The notes beneath the pieces are model-generated. The model saw nothing but the letters and a program-made list of their open reading frames with translations, ran no database searches and had not been told where the DNA came from. This document shows, in pieces, positions 43,146 to 52,049 of a DNA stretch of 64,000 nucleotides (position 1 is the first letter of the stretch; each line of letters starts with the position of its first letter). A program made the position numbers and the translations under genes. This stretch comes from Silanimonas sp021297925 (lineage in GTDB: Bacteria > Pseudomonadota > Gammaproteobacteria > Xanthomonadales > Xanthomonadaceae): positions 1-64,000 of the forward strand of contig JAPZTL010000009.1 in NCBI GenBank assembly GCA_027532825.1, read 5' to 3'.

Positions 43146-44154
43146 GGCTCTGGGGTGCCTTCTTCTTGTCCATTCTCTGGCTCAGCTTCCGACGATCTTC
43201 CAGTGCGCGATTCAATGCTTCGCCACTCACCCGCGACTCGTCGTGCATGACAGCCTCCTTTATTGCCTCGTCGACAGCACGCCGTATCTCCGCATAGCTC
43301 AATCCGCAAGCGTTCGACGCGACCGACTTTATTGGAAATGACTTGGGCACAAACACCCCCAGTCGCGACTTGATCAACTTTGCCGCCTGATCAGCTGTAG
43401 GCAGCTGGTACTCGATGACATCGTCGAAACGCCGGAAGAGCGCATAATCCAGGATCTCCGCATGATTGGTAGCCGCGACGATCAGACTGTTGGATTGGTC
43501 GCTCTCAATCATCTGCAAAAAGCTGTTCAGTACGCGCCTGATCTCGCCCACATCGTTTGCAAGCCCACGCTGGGAGCCGATAGCGTCGAACTCGTCGAAG
43601 AAGTACACGCCACGAACCTCGGCCAGCGCATCAAAGATCTGGCGCAACTTGGCTGCAGTCTCACCCATGAATTTGGTGATAAGCGCGTCAAACCTGACTG
43701 TGAACAGTGGTACGCCGAGTTCCGCCGCCAGCACCGAGGCAGTCATCGTCTTACCCGTCCCCGGCGGGCCGACTAGAAGCAACTTGCGCCGGGGTGAAAG
43801 ACCATGCTCACGGATGCGCGACAGCAGTCGTTGCTCTTTCAAGATGCGCTCGATCTGCGAGCCCACCTGCGGGTCGAGCACCATGTCTAACAGCCTGCTC
43901 TTCGGATAAGCGACCGTCAGCAGACTGGCAAGCTCACCGCGAGGACGAGCAAGGGGGACAAGCTTGCCTGACCGCTCACCATCCGCGGCCCGCGATCTTG
44001 CAGTATCAATCATGTCGCGCAGATCCTCAGCCAGCCTGCCGTGGCCAAGCTTGGCCTCATGCGCAGCTACCTGCATCGCGACCGAGTAGAACTGGCGATC
44101 ATCCCGGTCGATGTAGGACTTCACCAACGCTTTAAGTTGTTCGGCACTAGCCAT
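43126..44154 (-). CDS. ietA: IetA-like AAA ATPase
   Basis: A 342-residue AAA+ ATPase of the FtsH/spastin-like class. Walker A is GPPGTGKT (129-136), Walker B is YFFDEFDAI, and an ALFRRFDD segment supplies the arginine fingers. The ATG at 44154 is used; a GTG nine bases upstream is possible. It is expected to recognise a trigger or feed substrates to the IetS protease. It overlaps the protease gene by 20 bases. Confidence 0.8.
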   Translation of the reverse strand: MASAEQLKALVKSYIDRDDRQFYSVAMQVAAHEAKLGHGRLAEDLRDMIDTARSRAADGERSGKLVPLARPRGELASLLTVAYPKSRLLDMVLDPQVGSQIERILKEQRLLSRIREHGLSPRRKLLLVGPPGTGKTMTASVLAAELGVPLFTVRFDALITKFMGETAAKLRQIFDALAEVRGVYFFDEFDAIGSQRGLANDVGEIRRVLNSFLQMIESDQSNSLIVAATNHAEILDYALFRRFDDVIEYQLPTADQAAKLIKSRLGVFVPKSFPIKSVASNACGLSYAEIRRAVDEAIKEAVMHDESRVSGEALNRALEDRRKLSQRMDKKKAPQSHAGSTS

Positions 44155-44365
44155 GATGCTCACATGATTGCGCGATTGCGTTGGTCAGAAATGAATGGGC
44201 GCCTCGCCTCAGCTTAGTGATGATTTTCTCATCTATTTGCCCGAAATCATCTCTCTCGAATTCCACGATGAATGGCGAACCAGCGGGAATCTCAAGCGCG
44301 CACAAGCCTGAGATAGCTCTTCCGACACCGATAACTTCAACTAAGGGGACTTTACCATCCGCAAG
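44147..44365 (-). pseudogene. Possible 3' remnant of a gene upstream of ietA
   Basis: An open frame without an ATG or other good start, reading like protein (PLVEVIGVGRAISGLCALEIP, PFIVEFERDDFGQIDEKIITKL) and ending with a TAG that overlaps the ietA start. It could be the surviving end of a gene cut during island assembly, or chance. The remaining bases up to the integrase stop at 44544 show nothing recognisable. Confidence 0.35.
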
Positions 44366-44543
44366 TTATTGGCCGCCAATCGGAGTGCTTAAGCACGACC
44401 CTCCTTTGCAAGGGAACGGATTGGAGACATGAAGCCTTGTTGCAGAGTCGAGGTGCTTGTCGGCAACCAGACATCCACGACCGCTTCGGGTCCTGGGCAG
44501 ACGATGACCTGCAAGGATCGCCGCACGTTCGAGACATAGCAAA

Positions 44544-45917
44544 TCACTCAGGACGACCCGCGCGTCGTAACCGCGGGACATAGCTAGCCCAACTTTCTCG
44601 CATCAGCTCACTAGAGCTGTACGCACCAATCAAGCGTGCCAAAAGCTCCAGCGCCTCGCGCTTCTGCGTCAGGTAGTCCGCGCGATCGTAGTGACGAGCC
44701 TGCACGCCTCCGAGACCGTGGGATTGCAGCTGCGCCCGAATCTCAAGTGAAACGCCTGCTTCAGCGAGCCTCGTTTCTACCGTTCGTCTGAGATCACCAA
44801 CGGTGAAAGTGCCACCGGGCAACTCCCCCGCTTCGAGCATCTTGGCGACCACTCTCGAAAGGCGATGCTGGGCCGTCGAATACACCGCACCTGACTCGCC
44901 CCCGGTGATGGTGAAGAGGTACGGTCCCAGGCCGGGAGCGGTCATTACCTTGATCGCATCCAGTGCAAAAGGAAGTAGAGGCAAGACGTGGCGTCGCGGC
45001 GTTGCTCGACGGCCCTTCGGGTCCTTCAGGGTGATCGTGGCAGCGTCATGGTCGAGGTCCTGAATGGTGAGCCGACCCAGCTGTTCGACACGCTGTCCGC
45101 CCGTCAAAAGCTGGAACCGGAGCAGCGCGCCGTCCGGGCCGGGCATCGACTCGATCCTCCGCCAGTAGGCGCGCAACTCGTCTACGGACAGGGCGCGATC
45201 GCGCATCACCATGGCATGGCCGACAGACGCGACCTCATCGGCGGGGTTCCGGCCAATCCGCAGCGCACGAAGCTCAGGAACCGCTGCAGGGTCACGAGGA
45301 GCGCGCTTACCCGCCGTGTAAGCCGCCTGGATATAGCTCCGCAGTTTTCGCGCCTCGTTCGTCTTCCCCTTGGCCATCAAGGGGGCCAGAAGCTCCGTCA
45401 GATCTTCGGGCGTGACGTCATCAGCAGGCGTCGCGGCCAGACGGGGATTCCCCTCAACCACATGCCGACGAATGGCAGACGCCACGGACGACGCGCTGGC
45501 CTTTCCCCGATGGCGGAGCTGGGCCACATAGGCCTGAAGCAGGGCCTCCAGACTGGCGGCATTGCGCACTTGCTTCTCTGCCGCTGCTCGCTCGGCGGCC
45601 TCGCGCCTGCGGCGTGCCTCGACCTCTTCCTCTCGAAGGATGTCGCCGAGGTCTCGCTCTCCGGCCAGGTAGCGCCGCGACAGTTCCCCCGCTCGCTCGC
45701 GCGCAGCCTTGAGGCTCAGAGGACCGCCGCTACCGGACCACTCCCCGAGGGGGATGGCACCGCGATCACCCGCAGAGTCGGTGTATCTGAAGTAGAAGAG
45801 GACATGCTCTCCCTTGCCACGGCGCGCTGCGAGCGTGCCTGCACCGCGTGCTCCGCCGTCGCTGCACCACTCACCGGGTTTCATTGCCTTCAAGCCACGA
45901 TCCGTCAACGCACCCAT
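44544..45917 (-). CDS. int: Tyrosine integrase of the island
   Basis: A 457-residue P4-type site-specific recombinase with an N-terminal DUF4102-like arm-binding part (MGALTDRGLKAMKPGEWCSD). The catalytic domain has R276 (TGGQRVEQLGRL), G-D-L-R377 (VGDLRRT, where the more common box is HxLR), H400 (LQSHG) and Y410 (ARHYDR). The VGDLRRTVETRL form seems typical for this branch, so the missing first histidine need not mean inactivity. It lies about 200 bases inside attR, pointing away from it, and presumably targets the tRNA-Phe 3' end. Confidence 0.9.
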   Translation of the reverse strand: MGALTDRGLKAMKPGEWCSDGGARGAGTLAARRGKGEHVLFYFRYTDSAGDRGAIPLGEWSGSGGPLSLKAARERAGELSRRYLAGERDLGDILREEEVEARRRREAAERAAAEKQVRNAASLEALLQAYVAQLRHRGKASASSVASAIRRHVVEGNPRLAATPADDVTPEDLTELLAPLMAKGKTNEARKLRSYIQAAYTAGKRAPRDPAAVPELRALRIGRNPADEVASVGHAMVMRDRALSVDELRAYWRRIESMPGPDGALLRFQLLTGGQRVEQLGRLTIQDLDHDAATITLKDPKGRRATPRRHVLPLLPFALDAIKVMTAPGLGPYLFTITGGESGAVYSTAQHRLSRVVAKMLEAGELPGGTFTVGDLRRTVETRLAEAGVSLEIRAQLQSHGLGGVQARHYDRADYLTQKREALELLARLIGAYSSSELMRESWASYVPRLRRAGRPE

Positions 45918-45970
45918 GCCACGCCCAACCCAGTGAAATCAGGCTGGAAACGTACCACGCCTATCCCTTC

Positions 45971-46009
45971 GCGTTGCCGTTCTGGTTGCCGTTCGGTTGC
46001 CGTTTGTCT
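45971..46009 (+). repeat. Putative integrase arm-type sites, right end
   Basis: Three near-tandem units related to GGTTGCCGTT. The last 26 bases (45982-46007) are identical to 19173-19198 at the left end. They lie between the integrase start and attR, so they may also control integrase transcription. Confidence 0.6.
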
Positions 46010-46116
46010 CCGGCTCGCCTCGGACAGCGACGGACGATTCCAGACACTTAATCCAATAAAATCAGCATATTGATACAGAAGCGCGGACAGTGTCGGACTA
46101 GGCTGGATCATTAAAT

Positions 46117-46167
46117 AGGGGATTGAAAATCCCCGTGTAGGGGGTTCGATTCCCTCCCTGGCCACCA
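46117..46167 (+). repeat. attR: displaced tRNA-Phe 3' fragment
   Basis: Copy of the tRNA-Phe 3' part with one change (A at 46139, corresponding to tRNA position 48). It lacks the 5' half and is not a functional tRNA gene. It should be the original chromosomal 3' end, displaced by integration. Confidence 0.92.
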
Positions 46168-46449
46168 GATAATCAGAGGGCCTGCGAGCAATCGCAGGCC
46201 CTTTTTTTGGCGAGTGCTTCGCCGGTGCCCATCGGGCGTGACATCGCCCTCCACGACCACGCCCCGGTGAGCGATGGCGCTCACCACCGTCGCTGCAGCA
46301 CCTTCCGGGATTCCGACCGTGACGGACGCGGGGCTCGACTCGCCGCGGCACCCTGCGGAACGACCGGGCATCGAGCCATGTCAACCGGCCCTCCCGGCGC
46401 CGCGTTATTGGAGGCGGCCACTTCCGGCCGACGATCCACAGGTCATGCC
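46168..46449. other. Chromosomal flank right of attR, no gene seen
   Basis: Contains the tRNA-Phe terminator copy and then sequence open in one plus frame. That frame was not annotated because the signal peptide of the DUF1800 protein begins at 46450. Confidence 0.5.
46177..46208 (+). terminator. Original tRNA-Phe terminator, displaced
   Basis: Perfect stem AGGGCCTGCGA / TCGCAGGCCCT with loop GCAA and a seven-T run. It is near-identical in stem to the hairpin after the intact tRNA. Confidence 0.9.
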
Positions 46450-48255
46450 ATGCCCTCGCCTCCGAACGCCTCTCGCCGCGCGCCCCGCAGCCTTGGTTGG
46501 GGCGTGGCCGCCTGGGCTTGCCTCGCGTGTTGGACGGCCGTCGCGGCCACGTTGCCCGCACGGCAATCGATGCACCAATCGATCGAGGAGACCGGCACCA
46601 CGGCCACGACCACCCCGGCAGACGCCTCGCGCCTGCTCACGCAGGCGAGTTTCGGGGCCCGCTGGTCGGACATCGAACGGGTAGCGTCGATCGGCACGAG
46701 CGCGTGGATCGATGAACAGATCGCTACACCGGCCACCCTGCATCTCGATGCCCTGGACGCGCATTACAAGGCCCTGCTTCCCCTGTACAACCTCGGGCCG
46801 ACGCCGGAATCCTCCTGCGTGCTCTCGACCCTCTGCCGCTACGCCCGGCGCGATGTCTGGTGGCGCACCGCGATCACCGCGCCCGACCAGTTGCGCCAGC
46901 GCGTGGCCTTCGCATTGAGCCAGTTCTTCGTGGTCTCCGATCTCAATGCCGACGTGAACTACACCCAGTACTCACCGGCCGATTTCTACGACACGCTGGT
47001 GGTCAACGCCTTCGGCGACTTCCGCACGCTGCTCCGTGATGTGAGCCTGCACCCCGCGATGGGGCGCTACCTCGGCATGCTGCAGAACGAGAAGGCCGAC
47101 CCTGCCAAGAACACCGAACCCGACGAGAACTTCGCCCGCGAGGTCATGCAGCTCTTCTCGATCGGTCTCTCGGAACTGAACCCCGATGGCACGGTGAAAA
47201 CGGACGCCCTCGGCGCGCCACGACCCACCTATGGCAACGACGAGATCACGGCGTTCGCGCGGGTCTTCACCGGCTGGAACTTCGCCAATGCCACGCGTTG
47301 GAGATTCAACAGCAACGACGCCGGCATCCCGGGCTACATCGATGCCATGAAACCGATGGAAGCCTTCCACGACACCGGCAGCAAGACCCTGCTGCTCGGG
47401 CAGGTGCTGGCCTCGGGCCGCTCCGCGACGGCCGACCTTGACAGCGCCATCGACAACCTGGCCAACCACCCGAACGTCGGGCCCTTCCTGGCGCGGCACC
47501 TGATCCAGCGGCTGGTGACCAGCAACCCGTCGCCGGCCTATGTCGGCCGGGTCGCCGCCGTATTCGCCGACAACGGGCAGGGCAAGCGCGGTGATCTCGC
47601 GGCGGTGGTGCGCGCCGTTCTTCTCGACGTGGAAGCACGCGACCCAGCGGTGGCGGCCGGGCCGAACTACGGCAAGTTGCGCGAGCCCCTGCTGCGCTTC
47701 ACCGCGTTGTGGCGGGCCTTCGCCTCGCCCGGCGTGGCCGTGGCGAACGGTGCCGGCCGCGTCGAAGGCATCTTCCGCTTCTTCAACACCGACGGCCTGC
47801 TGGCCCAGGCGCCCCTCTCGGCGCCCTCGGTCTTCAATTTCTACCGGCCGAACTACCGGCGTCCCGGCGAGATTCGCGACCTCGGCCTGTTCTCGCCGGA
47901 GTTCCAGATCCTCAATGACAACACGGCGCTCAACATGGTCAACCAGTTGCACAACGCCACCTTCAACGCCGACCTCGACACGCCGGGCATCAGCCGGATG
48001 CTCGGCGGCCCGCTTGCCACGCTGGGCAGCCATGGCCTCAACCTGAGCACCGAAAAAGCCCTTGCCGTGGCCGATCCGGCCGCGTTTGTCGACCGCCTGA
48101 ACCTGCTGCTGATGGGCGGGACGATGAGCCCCGCCATGCGGACCGTGCTGATCGACGCGTTGCGCACCATGCCCACGGGTGACGGCGGCCGCCAGCGCAC
48201 CGAGGACGCGCTTTTTCTCATCCTTTCCTCCCCGCAGTTCGCCATCCAGAGGTGA
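46450..48255 (+). CDS. DUF1800 exported protein
   Basis: A 601-residue protein with a signal peptide (start MPSPPNASRR, hydrophobic stretch, cleavage near VAA). DUF1800 landmarks are DASRLLTQASFGA, QLRQRVAFALSQFFVVS, HPAMGRYLGMLQNEKAD, PDENFAREVMQLFSIGL and FLARHLIQRLVTSNPSP. These proteins are encoded with DUF1501 partners and function is unknown. The start codon choice at 46450 rests on the signal peptide; the frame is open upstream. Confidence 0.85.
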   Translation: MPSPPNASRRAPRSLGWGVAAWACLACWTAVAATLPARQSMHQSIEETGTTATTTPADASRLLTQASFGARWSDIERVASIGTSAWIDEQIATPATLHLDALDAHYKALLPLYNLGPTPESSCVLSTLCRYARRDVWWRTAITAPDQLRQRVAFALSQFFVVSDLNADVNYTQYSPADFYDTLVVNAFGDFRTLLRDVSLHPAMGRYLGMLQNEKADPAKNTEPDENFAREVMQLFSIGLSELNPDGTVKTDALGAPRPTYGNDEITAFARVFTGWNFANATRWRFNSNDAGIPGYIDAMKPMEAFHDTGSKTLLLGQVLASGRSATADLDSAIDNLANHPNVGPFLARHLIQRLVTSNPSPAYVGRVAAVFADNGQGKRGDLAAVVRAVLLDVEARDPAVAAGPNYGKLREPLLRFTALWRAFASPGVAVANGAGRVEGIFRFFNTDGLLAQAPLSAPSVFNFYRPNYRRPGEIRDLGLFSPEFQILNDNTALNMVNQLHNATFNADLDTPGISRMLGGPLATLGSHGLNLSTEKALAVADPAAFVDRLNLLLMGGTMSPAMRTVLIDALRTMPTGDGGRQRTEDALFLILSSPQFAIQR

Positions 48256-48258
48256 TGC

Positions 48259-49716
48259 ATGCGCATGTCACGCCCCGAGGACCCCGCCCGCCGCCGACTG
48301 ATGGTCGACGCGACCCGCATCGCGCTCGGCAGCGCCTGCGGCATGGCCATGCTCGGGCGCCTGCAGATGGTGCAGGCGGCGAGCCGCGCCGACGACTATC
48401 GCGCCCTCGTCTGCCTGTTCCTTCTGGGCGGCAACGACAGCTACAACATGGTGGTGCCGCGCAACACGAGCGACTACGCCAGCTATGCCGCGGCGCGGCC
48501 GAACCTCGCCATCGCCCGCGAGACCCTGTTGCCGATCACACCCTCGGCCGGCAGCGCCGGCGCGGATTGGGGCCTGCATCCGGCCATGCCCGAGATGGCC
48601 GCGCTTTTCCAGCAGGGCAAGGCGGCACTGCTGGCGAATGTCGGCCCCCTGATCGTGCCGACCAGCGCCGCCGACGTGCAGCAGCAGAGCGTGCCGTTGC
48701 CGCCCGAGCTTTTCTCGCACATCGACCAGCAGGCCCATGCCATGAGCCTCGGTAGCGAAGTCGCGGCGGCCCCCGGCTGGGGCGGACGCCTTGCCGACCG
48801 CCTTACCGAGCGCCTCGGCATCCCGGCCGGGTCCGGTCGCCTGCCGCTGTCGCTCACCCTGTCGGGAAACAATGCCTGGCAGAACGGCGCATCGGGCGGG
48901 CTCTACACCCTAGGGGCGACCGGCGCGACACGGCTTGATGCGTCGTTGCGCAGCACCGGCAACGCGCGTTGGGACACCCGCCGCGGCGCCTTCAATGCCC
49001 TGCTCGATCTGGGCAAGCAAGAGAGTCAGGTGATGGTTCGTGCGGCGGCCGAGGCCACGCGCACGGCACGCGATTTCTCCGAGTCGGTCAACGCCGCCAT
49101 CGACGGCGTGACGATCACCACGCCCTTCCCATCGAGCACCCTCGCGCAGCAACTGCGCACGGTGGCTCGGGTGATCGGCGCCCGGCGCACGCTCGGCCAG
49201 ACGCGGCAGGTGTTCTTCGTCGGCTTCGGCGGCTGGGACACCCACGACCGTATGCTGGAAGACCACCAGACCCTGCTCGGTACGGTCTCGAAGGCCCTCG
49301 GCGCATTCCACCAGGCTACCGTGGAACTCGGCATCTCCGCATCGGTCACCAGCTTCACGATGAGCGATTTCGGCCGCACCCTCAACAACAACGGCGACGG
49401 CACCGACCACGGCTGGGGCGGCCACAGCTGGGTGCTGGGCGGCGATGTCGTCGGCGGGCGCTTCTACGGCACGATGAACGAGTACGCGCTGGGCAGCCCG
49501 CGTGACGCGGGCCGCGGCCGCATGGTGCCCACCACCTCGATCGAACAGTTGGGCGCCACCTTCGCCCGCTGGATGGGCCTCGGCTACGGCGATGCCCTCG
49601 AGATCTTCCCCAACCTGCCCAACTTCGGCGCCGGTGCCGACTACCTGCCCATGCTGGCCAGCACGAATGCGCGCCTCAACGACGTGGGTTTCACGCGCAG
49701 CCGGGGCAATAAGTGA
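48259..49716 (+). CDS. DUF1501 exported protein
   Basis: A 485-residue DUF1501 protein, sulfatase-fold-like. It starts with a basic arginine-rich segment and weak hydrophobic stretch suggestive of Tat-type export (RRRLMVDATRIALGS). Landmarks are LLGGNDSYNMVVP, DWGLHPAMPEM, FGGWDTHDRM, SDFGRTLNNNGDGTDHGWGGHSWVLGG-type segments. Three bases separate it from the DUF1800 gene. Confidence 0.87.
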   Translation: MRMSRPEDPARRRLMVDATRIALGSACGMAMLGRLQMVQAASRADDYRALVCLFLLGGNDSYNMVVPRNTSDYASYAAARPNLAIARETLLPITPSAGSAGADWGLHPAMPEMAALFQQGKAALLANVGPLIVPTSAADVQQQSVPLPPELFSHIDQQAHAMSLGSEVAAAPGWGGRLADRLTERLGIPAGSGRLPLSLTLSGNNAWQNGASGGLYTLGATGATRLDASLRSTGNARWDTRRGAFNALLDLGKQESQVMVRAAAEATRTARDFSESVNAAIDGVTITTPFPSSTLAQQLRTVARVIGARRTLGQTRQVFFVGFGGWDTHDRMLEDHQTLLGTVSKALGAFHQATVELGISASVTSFTMSDFGRTLNNNGDGTDHGWGGHSWVLGGDVVGGRFYGTMNEYALGSPRDAGRGRMVPTTSIEQLGATFARWMGLGYGDALEIFPNLPNFGAGADYLPMLASTNARLNDVGFTRSRGNK

Positions 49717-49847
49717 CGCCCGACGTCAGGCGAGGCGGCCACTCTGTGATCGGGCGCGTGCTTCCCCACCACCGGCACGTCGGTGACGTTGTTTGACATA
49801 CGCCCGGGGGCTAGCCTCGAACGGTCTTTCCGGTCTGGGCCGTCCCC

Positions 49848-52046
49848 ATGCGCCCCACCTCCGCGGGCCCGCGGCTCGCCTTCGTCCTCTGGCTGGTCGC
49901 CTCCGCCGTGCCGGCCCATGCGCAGAGCGCGTTCACGAGCACGCTCGTCGCCGAACACAGTGGCATGTGCCTCGAGGTCCCGGGCGCCTCCACCGCGGCC
50001 CACGTCCAGCTGGCCCAGAACACCTGCAACGGCCGGCCCGAGCAATCTTTCCGCTTCCAGGTCGTGGACGCAGCGGCCCAGGTCTATGCGATCGAGGCGA
50101 CCCACAGCAGCCGGTGCGTGGCCGCCGCCAACTCGGGCGCCAGCGACGGCATCGCATTGACGCAGCAGGCGTGTTCCGCCTCCCTGCCGATGCAGCGTTT
50201 CCGGCTCGAGCGAATGGATCCCACCGGCCACCGGTTCCGCCTCCGGAACGTGTCAGCCGCTCGCTGCATCGACGTGGCCAACAGCGACGCACGCGTCAAC
50301 CGTCCGGTCCACCTGTGGACCTGCCAGGCGCTCACCGGCGGGCGCAACCAGAACTGGACGCTTGCGGGCGCCGCAGGCGCCGGGTTCGGCGCCCGCCAGC
50401 CGGCCACGGCGTCGCAGATCGACGCCGCGCGTTTCCTCCAGCAAGCCACGTTCGGCCCGACGGCGACGGAGATCGACCGCGTCGCGGCGATGGGCTACGA
50501 CGCATGGATCACCGAACAGTTCGCGCGGCCCGCGACGAGCCACCTCGCGCTGCATACGGCGATCCACAACGAGCTGAAGGTCTACCTGACATCGGCCAAC
50601 GACCAGAACTGCGTCTTCAGCTACGCCTGCCAGTTGGCGCGGCACGACACGTGGTGGCACATCGCGGTCAACGGCGAGGACCAACTCCGCCAACGCGTCG
50701 CCTGGGCACTGTCCCAGTTCTTCGTCGTGTCCGAGCTCGGGGACAACATCGGCTACTCACAGCTTGCGATCAGCGATTACTACGACACGCTCGCGGTCCA
50801 TGGGCTCGGGAACTACCGCACCCTGCTCGAGGAGGTCGCGCTGCATCCGCTGATGGGCCGCTACCTCGGCATGCTGCAGAACGAGAAGGCCGATCCGCGG
50901 ACCAACACCGAACCGGACGAGAACTTCGCCCGCGAGGTCATGCAGTTGTTCTCGATCGGCCTCGTCGAATTGAACATCGACGGCACGCCCAGGCTTGATC
51001 CGCAGGGCCGGACGATCCCAGCCTACGACAACACCCGAATCACCCATCTCGCCCGCGCCCTCACCGGCTGGAACTTCAGCAACGCGCCACGCTGGGGCGT
51101 GTGGGAGGACGACGTCAAGCTGCCCGGCCTCGTCAGCAACATGACGCCCTGGGAAAGCCAGCACGACACCGCCGCGAAGATGCTGCTCAACGGCGCCACG
51201 GTCGCCGCGGGAGGCACCGCCCGGGCCGACCTGAAGGCCGCCCTGGACAACCTCGCCAACCATCCGAACGTGGGCCCTTTCCTCGCCCGCCACCTGATCC
51301 AGCGCCTCGTCACCAGCAACCCCTCGCCGGCCTACGTGCAGCGCGTCGCCCAGCGCTTCAACAACAACGGCAGTGGCGTGCGCGGCGACATGCGCGCGGT
51401 GGTGCGCGCCGTGCTGATGGACCCGGAAGCCCGCGACGCCGAGCGGGCCGGCCAGTACACCGCCGGCAAGGTCAAGGAGCCGATGCTGCGCTTCGCGGCC
51501 GTGCTCCGGGCCTTCAACGCCCAAGGGCAGGCCGTGTCGACACCGGCCGGCACCACGCGCGTCCTCCTCCGCAACCGCGGCGTCGGCGTCGACATGGCGC
51601 AGTCGATCATGGCCTCGCCCTCGGTGTTCAACTTCTACCGCCCGAACTTCCAGCCGACCGGCGAACTTCGACAGCGCGGGCTGTTCGCGCCGGAGCTGCA
51701 GATCTACAACGAGGCCGTCGCGATCACGACCTTCAACCACCTCCACGGCCGTCTCTTCCAGACCGACCGCGACGACGCATCGATCCCGACCACCGTCACC
51801 GATCCCACGTTCTACTGGACGCGCTACCGTTTCGACCTCTCGAACGAGAAGCGACTGGCGATCGCGCCGGAGAAGCTCGTCGACCGCCTCGACCTGCTGC
51901 TCATGGCCGGGCGGATGCCCGACGACATGCGCCGCATCCTCGTCGCCTCGACCTACGCCACGCCGATGAACGACGGCGGCGGCGACCGCGCCGAGGACCT
52001 CGTGTTTCTCGTCGCTTCGTCCTCCCAGTTCGCCGTTCAGAGGTAA
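49848..52046 (+). CDS. DUF1800 protein with N-terminal ricin-B lectin domain
   Basis: A 732-residue exported protein (signal ending near VPAHAQS). Residues about 28-180 form a ricin-B type beta-trefoil with three Q-x-F/W repeats (QSFRF, QRFRL, QNWTL), which would bind sugar. The rest is a DUF1800 domain very similar to that of the protein encoded at 46450 (HPLMGRYLGMLQNEKAD, PDENFAREVMQLFSIGL). The extra lectin domain suggests a surface or polysaccharide target for this copy. Confidence 0.86.
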   Translation: MRPTSAGPRLAFVLWLVASAVPAHAQSAFTSTLVAEHSGMCLEVPGASTAAHVQLAQNTCNGRPEQSFRFQVVDAAAQVYAIEATHSSRCVAAANSGASDGIALTQQACSASLPMQRFRLERMDPTGHRFRLRNVSAARCIDVANSDARVNRPVHLWTCQALTGGRNQNWTLAGAAGAGFGARQPATASQIDAARFLQQATFGPTATEIDRVAAMGYDAWITEQFARPATSHLALHTAIHNELKVYLTSANDQNCVFSYACQLARHDTWWHIAVNGEDQLRQRVAWALSQFFVVSELGDNIGYSQLAISDYYDTLAVHGLGNYRTLLEEVALHPLMGRYLGMLQNEKADPRTNTEPDENFAREVMQLFSIGLVELNIDGTPRLDPQGRTIPAYDNTRITHLARALTGWNFSNAPRWGVWEDDVKLPGLVSNMTPWESQHDTAAKMLLNGATVAAGGTARADLKAALDNLANHPNVGPFLARHLIQRLVTSNPSPAYVQRVAQRFNNNGSGVRGDMRAVVRAVLMDPEARDAERAGQYTAGKVKEPMLRFAAVLRAFNAQGQAVSTPAGTTRVLLRNRGVGVDMAQSIMASPSVFNFYRPNFQPTGELRQRGLFAPELQIYNEAVAITTFNHLHGRLFQTDRDDASIPTTVTDPTFYWTRYRFDLSNEKRLAIAPEKLVDRLDLLLMAGRMPDDMRRILVASTYATPMNDGGGDRAEDLVFLVASSSQFAVQR

Positions 52047-52049
52047 GCC

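Larger units (their letters stand above)
19067..46167. mobile_element. Integrated, probably mobilisable genomic island at tRNA-Phe
   Basis: Bounded by a 51-bp direct repeat of the tRNA-Phe 3' end. About 27 kb lies between the copies. Integrase sits inside the right end; the left end has AlpA regulator, DUF3987 protein and MobA/MobL relaxase. Cargo is a composite Type I restriction locus, a SMEK protein, an ietAS pair and phage-like recombination genes. No conjugation pilus or coupling protein genes are seen, so transfer would need a helper. Local composition is visibly lower in GC than the flanks, with AT-rich patches at 24480-24600, 34620-34680 and 39800-40600. Confidence 0.9.

Noticed and set aside
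44181..44432. Plus-strand 83-residue frame beside the integrase
   Set aside because: No ribosome-binding site and no protein-like character; the opposite strand reads more like protein.
44544..45917. Integrase judged inactive because the HxLR histidine is replaced by glycine
   Set aside because: The other catalytic residues (R276, R377, H400, Y410) are present and the VGDLRRT form appears usual for this integrase branch.
46117..46167. Second tRNA-Phe gene
   Set aside because: Only the 3' part of the tRNA is present; the sequence before it does not supply acceptor or D arm.
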